Of a DNA stretch of 64,000 nucleotides, positions 15,549 to 24,559 are shown in pieces (within the stretch, counting starts at the first letter, position 1; each line of letters opens with the position of its first letter). Source of the stretch: DASYTH01 sp035762905 (GTDB taxonomy: Bacteria > Actinomycetota > Actinomycetes > Mycobacteriales > Pseudonocardiaceae). The notes below the pieces were generated by a model. It was not told where the DNA came from. It saw only the letters and a list, made by a program, of their open reading frames with translations, and did no database searches. The translations under genes were made by a program, and so were the position numbers. The stretch lies in the NCBI RefSeq assembly GCF_035762905.1, contig NZ_DASUCC010000046.1:22906-86905 (forward strand), in the 5' to 3' direction.

Positions 15549-17219
15549 ATGCCGAACGAGGTTGCCGCGCTCGCCGACGAGATGCTCGACATCGTGTTCC
15601 GTGCCCAGCCGCTGGACGCCACCCTCTACGGCCTGTCCGGCTACGACGACCTGTTGCCGACCGTGTCCGAAGAGGCCGAAGCCGCCCTGCGGGCCCGCGC
15701 CGTGAGCGTGGCCGAGCGGGCCGCCGCCATCGAGGACGCCACGCTCTCCGACGAGGACGCGGTGACAAGGGCCGTGGTGGAGCAGCAGGCCCGGGCCCAG
15801 GTCGACCGGCTGGACGTCCGGCTGGTCGAGTACACGATCGCCGGCTGGTTCATCAGCCCGGCGGCCGAACTGCTCGCCCTGCTTCCGGTGTTCCCGCTGT
15901 CGGACGCCGACCGGGCCGCCGCGTACGTCGCCCGCCTTGCCGCCATTCCCGGTTACCTCGCCGCCGTCACCGAGCGGCACCGGGTCGGCATCGCGGCCGG
16001 CCGCCGCCCGGTCCGACGGCTGGTCCGGTCCGCGATCACGCTGATCGACCGGTACCTGTCCGGTGCGGACGCCGACCCGCTGCTGCGCGAGCCGATCGCC
16101 GATCCCGGCCTGGCCGCCCAGCGCGAGCGGGTGATCGCCGACACGGTCCGGCCGGCCTTCGCCGCCTACCGCGACGCGCTGGCCGGCGAGATCATCGCGC
16201 ACGGCCGGCCGGACGAGCGGCCCGGAGCGTGCTGGCTGCCCGACGGCGAGGACACCTACGCCCGACTGTCCACAATGTTCACGACGACCAACCGCACGCC
16301 GGAGGAGCTGCACCGGACCGGGCTCGAGGTGATGGCCGCCCTGACCGACGAGTACGCCGAGATCGGGCAGCGGGTGTTCGGGATCAGCGACCGCCAGCAG
16401 ATCTTCCACCGGATGACCACCGATCCGGCCCTGCGCTGGACCGGGCCGGACGAGCTGCTCGGCACGGCCATGCGGACCGTCGAGCGCGCCGAGCGGGCCG
16501 CGCCCAGCTGGTTCGGCCGGCTGCCCAGCCAGCCGTGCACGGTCGAGCCGGTGCCCGCCGTCGAGGCGCCAAGCGTCGCCGCCGCCTACTACCGCAACCC
16601 GTCGCTGGACGGCACCCGGCCCGGGATCTACTACGCCAACACCGACCGGGCGCAGCAGCGCGACCGGTTCACCGCCGAGGTCATCGCGTTCCACGAAGCC
16701 GTGCCCGGGCACCACTTCCAGCACACCATCGCCCAGGAACTGGCCCACCTGCCGATGCTGCGCCGGGTCATCCTGATCACCCCCTACACCGAGGGCTGGG
16801 GCCTCTACACCGAACGCCTTGCCGACGAGATGGGGCTGTACTCCACCGATCTGGACCGGTTGGGCATGCTGGCCATGGACTCGCTGCGCGCCGGGCGCCT
16901 CGTGGTGGACACCGGCCTGCACGCCAAGGGCTGGACCCGCGCGCAGGCCGTGGCCTACCTGCGGGACAACACGCCCCTGTCGGACCTGGAGATCGGCAAC
17001 GAGGTGGACCGCTACGTCGGCTACATCGGGCAGGCGCTGGCCTACATGGTCGGCCGGCTGGAGATCCAGCGGGTGCGCGCCCGGGCCGAACAGGCGCTGG
17101 GGCCGGCGTTCGACATCCGCGCGTTCCACGACATGGTGCTGGCCGACGGATCGCTGCCGCTGACCGTGCTGGACGACGTGGTGGCCAGGTGGACCGCCGG
17201 GCGGCTCACCCCAGCTTGA
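15549..17219 (+). CDS. DUF885 family putative metal-dependent hydrolase
   Basis: 556 residues, no signal peptide. The family metal-binding motif is visible as FHEAVPGHHFQ (about residues 381-391), followed by EGWGLYTERLADEMGLY and the C-terminal RYVGYIGQALAYMVGRLEI. These match DUF885 proteins, which are thought to be zinc peptidases with a HExxPGH-like site; the activity of this one is unproven. Start: ATG at 15549 with GAGGGGAAT upstream. The stop overlaps the next gene by 14 bases in convergent arrangement. Confidence 0.85.
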   Translation: MPNEVAALADEMLDIVFRAQPLDATLYGLSGYDDLLPTVSEEAEAALRARAVSVAERAAAIEDATLSDEDAVTRAVVEQQARAQVDRLDVRLVEYTIAGWFISPAAELLALLPVFPLSDADRAAAYVARLAAIPGYLAAVTERHRVGIAAGRRPVRRLVRSAITLIDRYLSGADADPLLREPIADPGLAAQRERVIADTVRPAFAAYRDALAGEIIAHGRPDERPGACWLPDGEDTYARLSTMFTTTNRTPEELHRTGLEVMAALTDEYAEIGQRVFGISDRQQIFHRMTTDPALRWTGPDELLGTAMRTVERAERAAPSWFGRLPSQPCTVEPVPAVEAPSVAAAYYRNPSLDGTRPGIYYANTDRAQQRDRFTAEVIAFHEAVPGHHFQHTIAQELAHLPMLRRVILITPYTEGWGLYTERLADEMGLYSTDLDRLGMLAMDSLRAGRLVVDTGLHAKGWTRAQAVAYLRDNTPLSDLEIGNEVDRYVGYIGQALAYMVGRLEIQRVRARAEQALGPAFDIRAFHDMVLADGSLPLTVLDDVVARWTAGRLTPA

Positions 17220-18252
17220 GCGTCGTCAGGATCTCCTCGGCCAGCGGGTCGGGCAGTCCTGGCGGGGATGCCGGACCACCGGCCAGATCGTTCACCACGA
17301 CCAGCATCCGGACCGCGGCGAGCTTGCCGCCCTCCTCGATCCCGACGCCGACGATGGCCACCTCGCCCGAGGTCGCCTCGCACTCGGCGTTGTTCGGCGT
17401 GACCGTCAGCTTGATCGTCATGGTGGCCGCGTCCTTCCCGTCCACCGTGGTGGGTTTCGGCTGCGGCGTGTCCAGCTTCGGGTTGCGGTAGTACTCGTTG
17501 GCGAACGAGGTGGCGAAGTCGGTGACCGTCTTGTTCACGTCCAGCTCGGCGCCGCTCTTGCTGGACACCTCACCGGCGGCGGAGAAACCGCGGAAGTAGT
17601 TGCTGCCGCCGCAGTCGTAGGAGCCGAACAGGGCGCGCTGGTGGAAGTCCACCCCGAGGCCGCTCGGCTGGGACCGGCCGTCCGGCTTCCAGTCCTCCGG
17701 AACCTGGTAGCTGGCCCCGCCGGGCAGCGGGATCGCCACCCAGCCGTCCTTGGCGTCCGGCGCGCGGGTGGCCGGCGGCAACCGGCGGGACGACCCCGGC
17801 GCGCTCCGGGAGGTGGCCGGCGGCCGGCTGGACGAGGTCTGCCCGCCTGCGGTCGGCGACGGGTCGTCGGAGCCGCGGTTCATCAGCACGATGGTCACCA
17901 CGGTGCCGACCGCCGCCACGATCGCGACCACGCTGACGATGATCGGCCAGCGGTTGCGCTTGGGCGGCTCGGGCGGGCCGAATCCGGTCTGGTAGGCCGG
18001 ATACGCCTGGGTCTGCGGGCCGTACGGGTTGCCGCCGTAGGGATCCACGCCGCCGTACTGCTGCTGTCCGTAGGGATCCGTGCCGCCGTACTGCTGTTGT
18101 GCGTAGGGATCCGCGCCGTACTGACCGCCGCCGTACTGTCCGGGTGTGCCGCCGCCGTACTGGCCGCCGTAGGGGTCCGGCTGCTGGGGATTCCAGCCAC
18201 CGCCGTGGCCGCCGCCCTCGTTGCCCTGCCATCCAGTCACGAGCCGAACCAT
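17206..18252 (-). CDS. Membrane-anchored protein with Gly/Tyr/Gln repeats and an extracytoplasmic domain
   Basis: About 348 residues. The cytoplasmic N-terminus (first 90 residues) is a low-complexity Gly-Gln-Tyr-Pro region with recurring DPYGQQQYGG-type units, then one membrane helix (IIVSVVAIVAAVGTVVTIVL), a Ser/Thr/Pro linker and a globular outer domain with a Cys (FGSYDCGGSNYFRG). This layout is common for actinobacterial envelope proteins of unknown function. The start is either ATG 18252 or GTG 18240; neither has a strong ribosome site. Confidence 0.75.
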   Translation of the reverse strand: MVRLVTGWQGNEGGGHGGGWNPQQPDPYGGQYGGGTPGQYGGGQYGADPYAQQQYGGTDPYGQQQYGGVDPYGGNPYGPQTQAYPAYQTGFGPPEPPKRNRWPIIVSVVAIVAAVGTVVTIVLMNRGSDDPSPTAGGQTSSSRPPATSRSAPGSSRRLPPATRAPDAKDGWVAIPLPGGASYQVPEDWKPDGRSQPSGLGVDFHQRALFGSYDCGGSNYFRGFSAAGEVSSKSGAELDVNKTVTDFATSFANEYYRNPKLDTPQPKPTTVDGKDAATMTIKLTVTPNNAECEATSGEVAIVGVGIEEGGKLAAVRMLVVVNDLAGGPASPPGLPDPLAEEILTTLKLG

Positions 18253-18323
18253 AACTTGCCGGGCCCCGGCCACGGGCGGGTTTCACCTGAGCACATCGCG
18301 CCGGGCCTGGGTAGGTTGGGCCC

Positions 18324-18923
18324 ATGTCGCAACAGCCCCGGCGGCCCGTGCTGCTCACCTGGCAGCGGGTCCAGTGGCCCAGCCTCGAGTCGGTTCGGCT
18401 GCTGTACTCCGGCGGCCGGCTGCGGGCGTCCGGCCGGATCGTGGCCGCGGCCAACGCCGCCACCGGGGTCGAGGCGTTCAACGCCTCGTTCAGCGCCGCG
18501 GTCGAGCGGGCCGAGGAGGCCGGCCGGCTGCTGCTGCGCACCACCACCGCCGACGAGGAGCGCCAGGTGTCGGTCAGCCGTACCGAGGACGGCGTCTGGC
18601 TGATCGATCACGGCACCGGCACCGCACAGCGCAACGCCTTCGACGGCGCGATCGACGTGGACGTGGCCGGCGCGGTCACCTTCAACGCGCTGCCGGTCCG
18701 GCGGCTCGGGCTGCACCGCGAACCCGGCGAGCACGAGTTGCCGGTGCTCTGGGTGTCCCTGCCCGACCTGTCGGTGCGGCTCGTCCGGCAGACCTACCGC
18801 ACCGTGTCGATCACGCCGGACGGCGCCGTGATCAACTACTCGGACGGCGAACTGGCCACCGACCTGACCGTCGACCGGGACGGCATGGTGGTCGAGTTCC
18901 CCGGCCGCGCACGCCGTATCTAG
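18324..18923 (+). CDS. Putative glycolipid-binding protein (PF06475-like)
   Basis: 199 residues, no signal peptide. The sequence follows the DUF1089/glycolipid-binding family: W..SLESVRLLYSGGRLRASG at the N-terminus, GVWLIDHG, a central DIDVAGAVTFNALPVRRLGL, and C-terminal VSITPDGAVINYSDGEL. A beta-barrel binding fold is known for the family. The ligand is unknown here. Stands alone between two minus-strand genes. Confidence 0.75.
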   Translation: MSQQPRRPVLLTWQRVQWPSLESVRLLYSGGRLRASGRIVAAANAATGVEAFNASFSAAVERAEEAGRLLLRTTTADEERQVSVSRTEDGVWLIDHGTGTAQRNAFDGAIDVDVAGAVTFNALPVRRLGLHREPGEHELPVLWVSLPDLSVRLVRQTYRTVSITPDGAVINYSDGELATDLTVDRDGMVVEFPGRARRI

Positions 18924-19092
18924 GTGGACCGCCTCTAGTCCGCATCTAGTCCGCCTCTCCGGATTTGACTGCTGTCGTTGCGTTCCAGCCAGAGGTGCGG
19001 TTGGCGGATTGAATGTGGCTGGGTTGCGTCACGGTCCCCTGAGGTTGCGTTGGTCGGTCCAAGGCCTTGCACGATGATCCACTGGACACGTC

Positions 19093-21039
19093 CTAAGGCA
19101 GGACGAAGCCGATGTAGGACACGGCGAAGGCGGTGGCCGGATCGGTGCCGACGGCCAGCACCTGGATCGTGTGGCTGCCGGCGGCCAACCGGCTCGTGTC
19201 GATCGCGATGCGCCACCGGCCGCCGATCCCCGGACCGTCGGCGGCGGTGGGAATTCCGGCCAGCGGCGTGCGGTCCAGGCTGATCTCGATGCCGGCCAGC
19301 CCGGCCACCGCCCCGGACCGCTGCTGTGCCCCGGCCGCGTCCGTGGTCACCTCGACCACCAGCCGGCCGCGGGGCGCGTCCCGGGTCACCGGGATCGGCG
19401 TCCCGCCGCCGTCGAGCAGCACGGCGTCCGGCTCGGCCAGCACCGGCCGGGGCCGGGGCAGCGGGCGGTTGCCGGCGCGGTCCGGCGGCGCCGGCCGGTC
19501 CTCGCCGGTCAGCTCCAGCTCCGCGGACAGCACCTGGGTGGCCAGCCCGTCCTCCTCGACCGCCGAGTGCACCGCCACGGCCACTGCGCCGGTGCTCTGG
19601 TCGAGTATCAGGGCCTCGCCCGGCAGGTCGGCGACCACCGGCAGCCGCACGCCGGGCCGCATCGGCTGGCCGGGCACCGCCGGCCGGGCCGGGTACCGGT
19701 TGCCGCCGACGTCGACGCTGAACTGATCGCCGATCTGTGGCTGTTCCCGTTGCGGGACAAGGGTGATCCGCAACTGTCCACTATGGACTTCGGAGATCGT
19801 CCTGCCGGACCCGGTGGTCCGGACCGGCCGGTCCGGACCGATGGCCACCCGCTCGAAGTCGATCCGCGGTGGCGGCACGTGTGCGGGAGTCGCGGTCGGC
19901 GCCCCGCTGAACCCGATCAGGTCGACCGCGACCCGCGGGGCGCCCCGGCCGCCGGCCAGCCCGACCAGCGCGGTGGCCTCGGTGAAGGTGGGCACCACGT
20001 CCCCGCCGCCGACCACCTCGCCGTCCCGCAGCACCCGCACGCCGTCGGTGCGCAGCACCACCTCCCAGCGCACCGAAAGGCCGATCCGAGGCGCCGGTAG
20101 CGGCCGCACGGCCACCGGCCGGCCGAGCACCGGCGTGCCGGGCGGGACCAGCACCCGCACCACGGTCGCCGCGGGTTGCCCCAGGATCGCCACCCGGATC
20201 GTGCCCGGTGGCAGCGAGTCGTCCACCGTGGCCCGGCCCGGCGCCGCGACCGGCGCGCCGTCCGGCTGCCGTCCGATCAGGTCCACCGGGCCGGGCACCA
20301 GGTCCAGGGTGAGCTCGCCGGCCTGGCCGGGCCGGTCGGTCTGCACGACGAACCGGCCAAGCTCGCCGTCCGGCGCCGCCGCGGGCTGGCGCAGCCGCAA
20401 CGGCGTGCGGGACCGCAGCGCCACCGCCTCGTCGCTGTCCCCGCACCCGCCGACGAGCACCATCCGGTGGGCGTCTTCGCCGTCGCCCCGGGCCGCCCGG
20501 GTGCAGTCGCCGACGCCGACCAGGCGCCAGCGCGCCGGATCCGGCCCGGAGCGGTCATTGAACCGGTCGACGAAGGTGTACGGCGTCAGGTCCGCCAGAC
20601 CCTGCGCCGGGGTGCCAAGACCGCGGACCGGATCCGAGCGCTGGCCGAACTCGTCCACCGCGCGCACCTCGATGCCGTACCGGGTGCCGTTGTCCAGCCC
20701 GTCCAGCTGGATGACCGGCTCGGCCACCAGCCGGGTCCGGTCCGGCCGGCCGTCCGGGCCCCAGCGCACCTCGTAGCCGGCGGCGGCGGCCGGCTCGGCC
20801 CAGCCGGCCACCAGCCGGTGCGAGCCGGCCCGGATGTCCAGCCCCCGCGGGGGTTTCGGCCGGGCGCCGCGGCTCGGGACGATCACCGACGGGGCGGCGA
20901 ACGCCCGCACCGTGGTCTGCTGGCCGGGTGGCCGCGGGCGTTGCCCGGGCTCCGGGTCGCGCAGCACGAACACGGCGGTACCGATCAGGACCAGAGCGGC
21001 GCCGGCCACGGAGATCTTGCGCAGCCGGCGCCGGTCCAC
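19093..21039 (-). CDS. Secreted or anchored multidomain protein with fibronectin type III domain
   Basis: 648 residues. The N-terminal RRLRKISVAGAALVLIGTAVFVL is a signal-anchor. A fibronectin III-like domain spans about residues 62-145 (LVAGWAEPAAAAGYEVRWGP, NGTRYGIEVRAVDEFGQ). Two beta-rich regions follow, the first resembling a laminin/concanavalin-like fold (FVDRFNDRSGPDPARWRLVG). No catalytic residues are recognisable. Probably a cell-wall or extracellular binding protein. It ends 54 bases before the start of tyrA reading direction, with tyrA immediately upstream on the same strand's right side. Confidence 0.65.
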   Translation of the reverse strand: MDRRRLRKISVAGAALVLIGTAVFVLRDPEPGQRPRPPGQQTTVRAFAAPSVIVPSRGARPKPPRGLDIRAGSHRLVAGWAEPAAAAGYEVRWGPDGRPDRTRLVAEPVIQLDGLDNGTRYGIEVRAVDEFGQRSDPVRGLGTPAQGLADLTPYTFVDRFNDRSGPDPARWRLVGVGDCTRAARGDGEDAHRMVLVGGCGDSDEAVALRSRTPLRLRQPAAAPDGELGRFVVQTDRPGQAGELTLDLVPGPVDLIGRQPDGAPVAAPGRATVDDSLPPGTIRVAILGQPAATVVRVLVPPGTPVLGRPVAVRPLPAPRIGLSVRWEVVLRTDGVRVLRDGEVVGGGDVVPTFTEATALVGLAGGRGAPRVAVDLIGFSGAPTATPAHVPPPRIDFERVAIGPDRPVRTTGSGRTISEVHSGQLRITLVPQREQPQIGDQFSVDVGGNRYPARPAVPGQPMRPGVRLPVVADLPGEALILDQSTGAVAVAVHSAVEEDGLATQVLSAELELTGEDRPAPPDRAGNRPLPRPRPVLAEPDAVLLDGGGTPIPVTRDAPRGRLVVEVTTDAAGAQQRSGAVAGLAGIEISLDRTPLAGIPTAADGPGIGGRWRIAIDTSRLAAGSHTIQVLAVGTDPATAFAVSYIGFVLP

Positions 21040-21047
21040 GCCTTACG

Positions 21048-22049
21048 TTAGGTCCCCGGTGTGGCCATGGGGAAGGGCAGTTCGGCCAGTGCCATGTCGG
21101 CCTGGAATCCGGTGATCCACCCGCCCCGCCGGCCCACCGCCGCCAACTCCTCGTGCACCCGCGGCCCGGTCAGGTCCACCTTCGTCGGGATCCGCTCGCC
21201 GGTGCGATGTGCCTGCAGCGCGGCCCGGCCGGCGTTGCCGCTGGTCACCGTGGCCCGCAGTGATCCGGTCGAGGCCAGCGCGCCGCGCGCCACGCCCAGC
21301 CGGCCGAGCGCGTCGTCGACGGCGGCCAGCAGCGGGTTCAGGTTGCCCTCGCACATCGCCAGCACCAGCTCGGCCCGCGAGCCGGCCACCCGGGTGCCAT
21401 CGGCGAACGAGCCGGCGGCCAGGGTCAGCGCCAAGGGCCCGCCGTCGGCGCCGGTCGCGGCCAGCACGGCGGCCAGCACGTGCGGCAGGTGCGAGATCCG
21501 GGCCACCGCGGCGTCGTGCTCGGCGGCCGTGGCCGGCACCACCCGCGCGCCGCCGTCCAGGGCCAGCTCGGCCACCTCCCGCCAAACGGCCAGATCGGTG
21601 TCCGGTTCCACGGTGACAGCCCAGGATGCGCCGTCGAACAGGGTCGCCGACCCGGCCGGCCAGCCGGACACCGCCGCTCCGGCCATCGGATGCCCGCCGG
21701 CGTACCGGGTCCGGGGCAGCATCCGCCGGACCGCGGCCAGCACCGGCGCCTTCACGCTGACCACGTCGGTGAGCATGCAGTCCGGAGCCAACTCGGCCAC
21801 CCGGCGCAGCACGCCGTCCACCGCCGGCAGCGGCACGGCGACCACCACGAGCGCGCCGGCGGCACCCGCCCTGACCAACGCCTCATCCACTGTGGACTCG
21901 ACGGTGAAGCCGTCGGCGCGGGCCGCCTCGACGTCGGCTTCGGCCGCCGTCGCACCCCAGACCTCCCGGCCGGCGGCGCCGGCCGCGCGCAGCACCGAAC
22001 CGCCGATCAACCCCAACCCGATCACGCACACCGGCCGCACGGCGGTCAT
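21048..22049 (-). CDS. tyrA: Prephenate dehydrogenase
   Basis: 333 residues. Converts prephenate to 4-hydroxyphenylpyruvate in tyrosine synthesis. The NAD-binding Rossmann loop is VCVIGLGLIGGSVLRAA (residues 8-24). GGHPMAGAAVSGW carries the catalytic His region and matches the HPMAG motif of the family. SHLPHVLAAVLA is the second conserved His helix. The ATG at 22049 overlaps the stop of the M20 gene (ATGA), so the two are co-translated. No ACT domain is present. Confidence 0.92.
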   Translation of the reverse strand: MTAVRPVCVIGLGLIGGSVLRAAGAAGREVWGATAAEADVEAARADGFTVESTVDEALVRAGAAGALVVVAVPLPAVDGVLRRVAELAPDCMLTDVVSVKAPVLAAVRRMLPRTRYAGGHPMAGAAVSGWPAGSATLFDGASWAVTVEPDTDLAVWREVAELALDGGARVVPATAAEHDAAVARISHLPHVLAAVLAATGADGGPLALTLAAGSFADGTRVAGSRAELVLAMCEGNLNPLLAAVDDALGRLGVARGALASTGSLRATVTSGNAGRAALQAHRTGERIPTKVDLTGPRVHEELAAVGRRGGWITGFQADMALAELPFPMATPGT

Positions 22050-23311
22050 CCTGCCCGGACCGGTTCGCGCAGTGCGTCAAGGGCGAACGCGGCGTAGGTG
22101 GCCACGCCGCCGGCGAACGCGGACTCGTCGAAGTGCACCCGGTTGGAGTGGTTCGGCGCGGCCTGCGCCGGTTCGGTGTCCGGCGGGCAGGCGCCGAGGA
22201 ACGCCAGCGCGCCGGGAACCCGTTGCAGCACGTAGGAGAAGTCCTCGGCGGCCATCACCGGGTTGGTCAGCGCCGCCCCGTTGCTCGCGCCGAGCACCGA
22301 GCCGGCCAGGCCGAGCACGCGGTCGGCCACCCCGTCGTCGTTGATCGTCGGCGGGTAGCCCTCGGTGATCTTCACGGTCACCCGGCAGCCGTGCGCCGCG
22401 CCGATGTGCTCGCACAACCGGGTGATCTCGGTGTGCAGCAGCGCGCGGGTGTCCTGGCTCATGGTCCGCACCGTGCCCTCCAACTCGGCGGACTCCGGGA
22501 TGACGTTGGTCGTGGTGCCGGCGGTGATCCGGGCGACGGTCAGCACCGCGGGGTCGAACGCGTTGATCCGCCTGGTCACCATCGTGTGCAGGGCACCGAC
22601 CATGGCGGCGGCGGCCGGCACCGGGTCCAGCGCGTCCTCCGGCAGCGCACCGTGTCCGCCCCGGCCGGTGACCCGGACCAGGAACGAGTCGGCCGCTGCC
22701 ATGATCGGGCCCGGCCGGGTGCACACCACGCCGGACGGCGCGGTGGACGTGATGTGCAGGGCGAACGCCCGCTCGACGGGTTGCCCGGCGGCGTCCAGCA
22801 CGCCTTCGTCGATCATGTACCGGGCGCCGTGGTGGCCCTCCTCGCCCGGCTGGAACATGAAGACGACACGCCCGGCAAGCGCGTCCCGGCGGGTGTGCAG
22901 CAGCCGGGCGGCGGAGACCAGCATCGCGGTGTGCGTGTCGTGTCCGCAGGCGTGCATCGAGCCGGCCACCTCGGAGGTGAACGAGAGCCCGCTGTCCTCC
23001 TGGAGCGGCAGCGCGTCCATGTCGCCGCGCAGCAGCACGGTGGGGCCGGGCTGCCCGCTGTCCAGTACCGCGACCACGGAGCTGCACGCCGTGCCGGTGC
23101 TGATCCGCAGGTCAAGGCCCTCCAGCGCGTGCAGCACGGCGGCCTGGGAGTGGGGCAGGTCCAGACCCAGCTCGGGGTTCTTGTGCAGCAGCCGGCGGAG
23201 TGCGACGGTCCGTGGCTGGAGTGCTCGAGCCGCCTCGAGCAGACCGGTGAACCGGGGATCGGACACCAACTCGGCCGGGGGAGTGGAGCGGTCGCCCGCG
23301 ATCACCTTCAT
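22046..23311 (-). CDS. M20-family amidohydrolase (N-acyl amino acid/hippurate hydrolase type)
   Basis: 421 residues. Metal-binding motifs are clear: SMHACGHDTHTAMLV (Cys and His ligands), FMFQPGEEGHHGARYMIDEG (Glu) and MAAEDFSYVLQRVPG near the C-terminus. The dimerisation subdomain holds RGGHGALPEDALDPV. These match the amidohydrolase subfamily that removes acyl or aryl groups from amino acids. Substrate unknown. It is the first gene of the two-gene unit with tyrA. Confidence 0.88.
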   Translation of the reverse strand: MKVIAGDRSTPPAELVSDPRFTGLLEAARALQPRTVALRRLLHKNPELGLDLPHSQAAVLHALEGLDLRISTGTACSSVVAVLDSGQPGPTVLLRGDMDALPLQEDSGLSFTSEVAGSMHACGHDTHTAMLVSAARLLHTRRDALAGRVVFMFQPGEEGHHGARYMIDEGVLDAAGQPVERAFALHITSTAPSGVVCTRPGPIMAAADSFLVRVTGRGGHGALPEDALDPVPAAAAMVGALHTMVTRRINAFDPAVLTVARITAGTTTNVIPESAELEGTVRTMSQDTRALLHTEITRLCEHIGAAHGCRVTVKITEGYPPTINDDGVADRVLGLAGSVLGASNGAALTNPVMAAEDFSYVLQRVPGALAFLGACPPDTEPAQAAPNHSNRVHFDESAFAGGVATYAAFALDALREPVRAG

Positions 23312-23388
23312 GCTCCTGATCCTGACACGAACGGGCCGAGATGGACGGGTGCTTCCTGCGGGCAGGCGTGGGGGAATACCGTGTGGGC

Positions 23389-23868
23389 ATGGCGGAGCAG
23401 GAGCCCGTGTCGGGCTTCGCGGTTGCGGTCGTCCGGGAGGACGGCAAATGGCGGTGTTCGCCCCTGGACAGCACGGCGCTGCGCGAGCTGGACGCGGCGA
23501 TCACCGAGCTGCGGAAGATCCGGTCCACCGGGGCGGTGTTCGGCCTGCTCGCCGTGGACGACGAGTTCTTCCTGCTGCTGCGCCCCGCCCCCGGCGGCGT
23601 GTCCCTGCTGCTGTCCGACGCCGCCGCCGCCCTTGACTACGACATCGCCGCCGACGCCCTGGACCTGCTGCGCGTCGACCCCCCGGAAGACGACGACGAG
23701 GTCTGGCCGGAAGGCTCCCTGGACATCCTCGCCGACCTCGGTCTCCCCGCCCCCGAGATGCAGGTCATCATCGACGAGGTCGACCTCTATCCGGACGAGC
23801 AACTCCAGATGGTCGCCCAACGCTGCGGCTTCGACGAGGAGTTCAGCAAACTCCTCGACACGTTCTGA
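23389..23868 (+). CDS. TadA-associated protein
   Basis: 159 residues from the ATG at 23389 (a longer frame from 23341 overlaps the upstream promoter). Highly acidic, with a strand-rich N-terminal part (FAVAVVREDGKWRC) and a C-terminal YPDEQLQMVAQRCGFDEEF helix. This protein is conserved directly before tadA in many actinobacteria and is annotated there as tRNA adenosine deaminase-associated. Only 3 bases separate it from tadA. Its biochemical role is unknown. Confidence 0.85.
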   Translation: MAEQEPVSGFAVAVVREDGKWRCSPLDSTALRELDAAITELRKIRSTGAVFGLLAVDDEFFLLLRPAPGGVSLLLSDAAAALDYDIAADALDLLRVDPPEDDDEVWPEGSLDILADLGLPAPEMQVIIDEVDLYPDEQLQMVAQRCGFDEEFSKLLDTF

Positions 23869-23871
23869 CCC

Positions 23872-24348
23872 GTGCCTTCGGTTCCCGTGCCCCCACACTC
23901 AGACGAAGCCCTGATCCGCGCCGCGATCACCGTCGCCCGCCGCGCCCCCGCCACCGGCGACATCCCCATCGGCGCCATCGTCCTCGCCCCCGACGGCACG
24001 GAGCTGGCCTCCGCCTGCAACGCCCGCGAAGCCCTCGGCGACCCCACCGCCCACGCCGAACTCCTGGCCCTCCGCGCCGCGGCTACCCGTCTCGGCGACG
24101 GCTGGCGCCTCACCGGTTGCACCCTCGCGGTCACCGTCGAACCCTGCACCATGTGCGCAGGCGCCCTGGTCCTCGCCCGCATCTCCCGCCTGGTCTTCGG
24201 TGCCTGGGAACCCCGCACCGGCGCCGTAGGCTCACTCTGGGACGTGGTCCGCGACCGCCGCCTCACCCACCGCCCCGAAGTCATCCCCGGCATCCTCGCC
24301 CCCGACTGCGCCGCCCTCCTCGACGACTTCTTCACCCACCACCGCTAA
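23872..24348 (+). CDS. tadA: tRNA-specific adenosine deaminase
   Basis: 158 residues. Deaminates the wobble adenosine of tRNA-Arg(ACG) to inosine. Zinc and catalytic motifs are present: TAHAELLAL (HAE) and VEPCTMCAGAL (PCxxC). GDIPIGAIV is the N-terminal strand of the deaminase fold. The GTG start at 23872 follows the associated protein by 3 bases. A tRNA-Ser gene follows 33 bases later. Confidence 0.95.
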   Translation: MPSVPVPPHSDEALIRAAITVARRAPATGDIPIGAIVLAPDGTELASACNAREALGDPTAHAELLALRAAATRLGDGWRLTGCTLAVTVEPCTMCAGALVLARISRLVFGAWEPRTGAVGSLWDVVRDRRLTHRPEVIPGILAPDCAALLDDFFTHHR

Positions 24349-24381
24349 CCCCGCACCCCCCACTCCGGTATCGTCCCCCCC

Positions 24382-24468
24382 GGTAGCGTGTCCGAGCGGC
24401 CGAAGGAGCGCGCCTCGAAAGCGCGTGAGGGTTCACGCCCTCCGTGGGTTCAAATCCCACCGCTACCG
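24382..24468 (+). tRNA. tRNA-Ser, anticodon CGA
   Basis: Acceptor stem GGTAGCG/CGCTACC closes perfectly. The anticodon loop CTCGAAA (CGA at 24416-24418) sits on a GC stem. The long variable arm (GTGAGGG...) is typical of class II tRNA-Ser, and GGGTTCAAATCCC is the T arm. Encoded CCA is absent. It decodes UCG. Confidence 0.96.
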
Positions 24469-24559
24469 CTCTCACCAGCCGATACGCCGGGCAGGTCGCG
24501 GATGACCCGCCCGGCGTTCGTCCACTCGTCTCAGTTCCAGCGCTCGATGTGCCGGACGA

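Noticed and set aside
15468..17129. N-terminal extension of the SRPBCC frame
   Set aside because: Antisense to DUF885 and without conservation; ATG 15467 has a GGAGGT site.
17995..18200. Possible tandem-repeat or CRISPR-like DNA
   Set aside because: The repeats encode DPYGQQQYGG-type protein units of the envelope protein and vary in length; no spacers.
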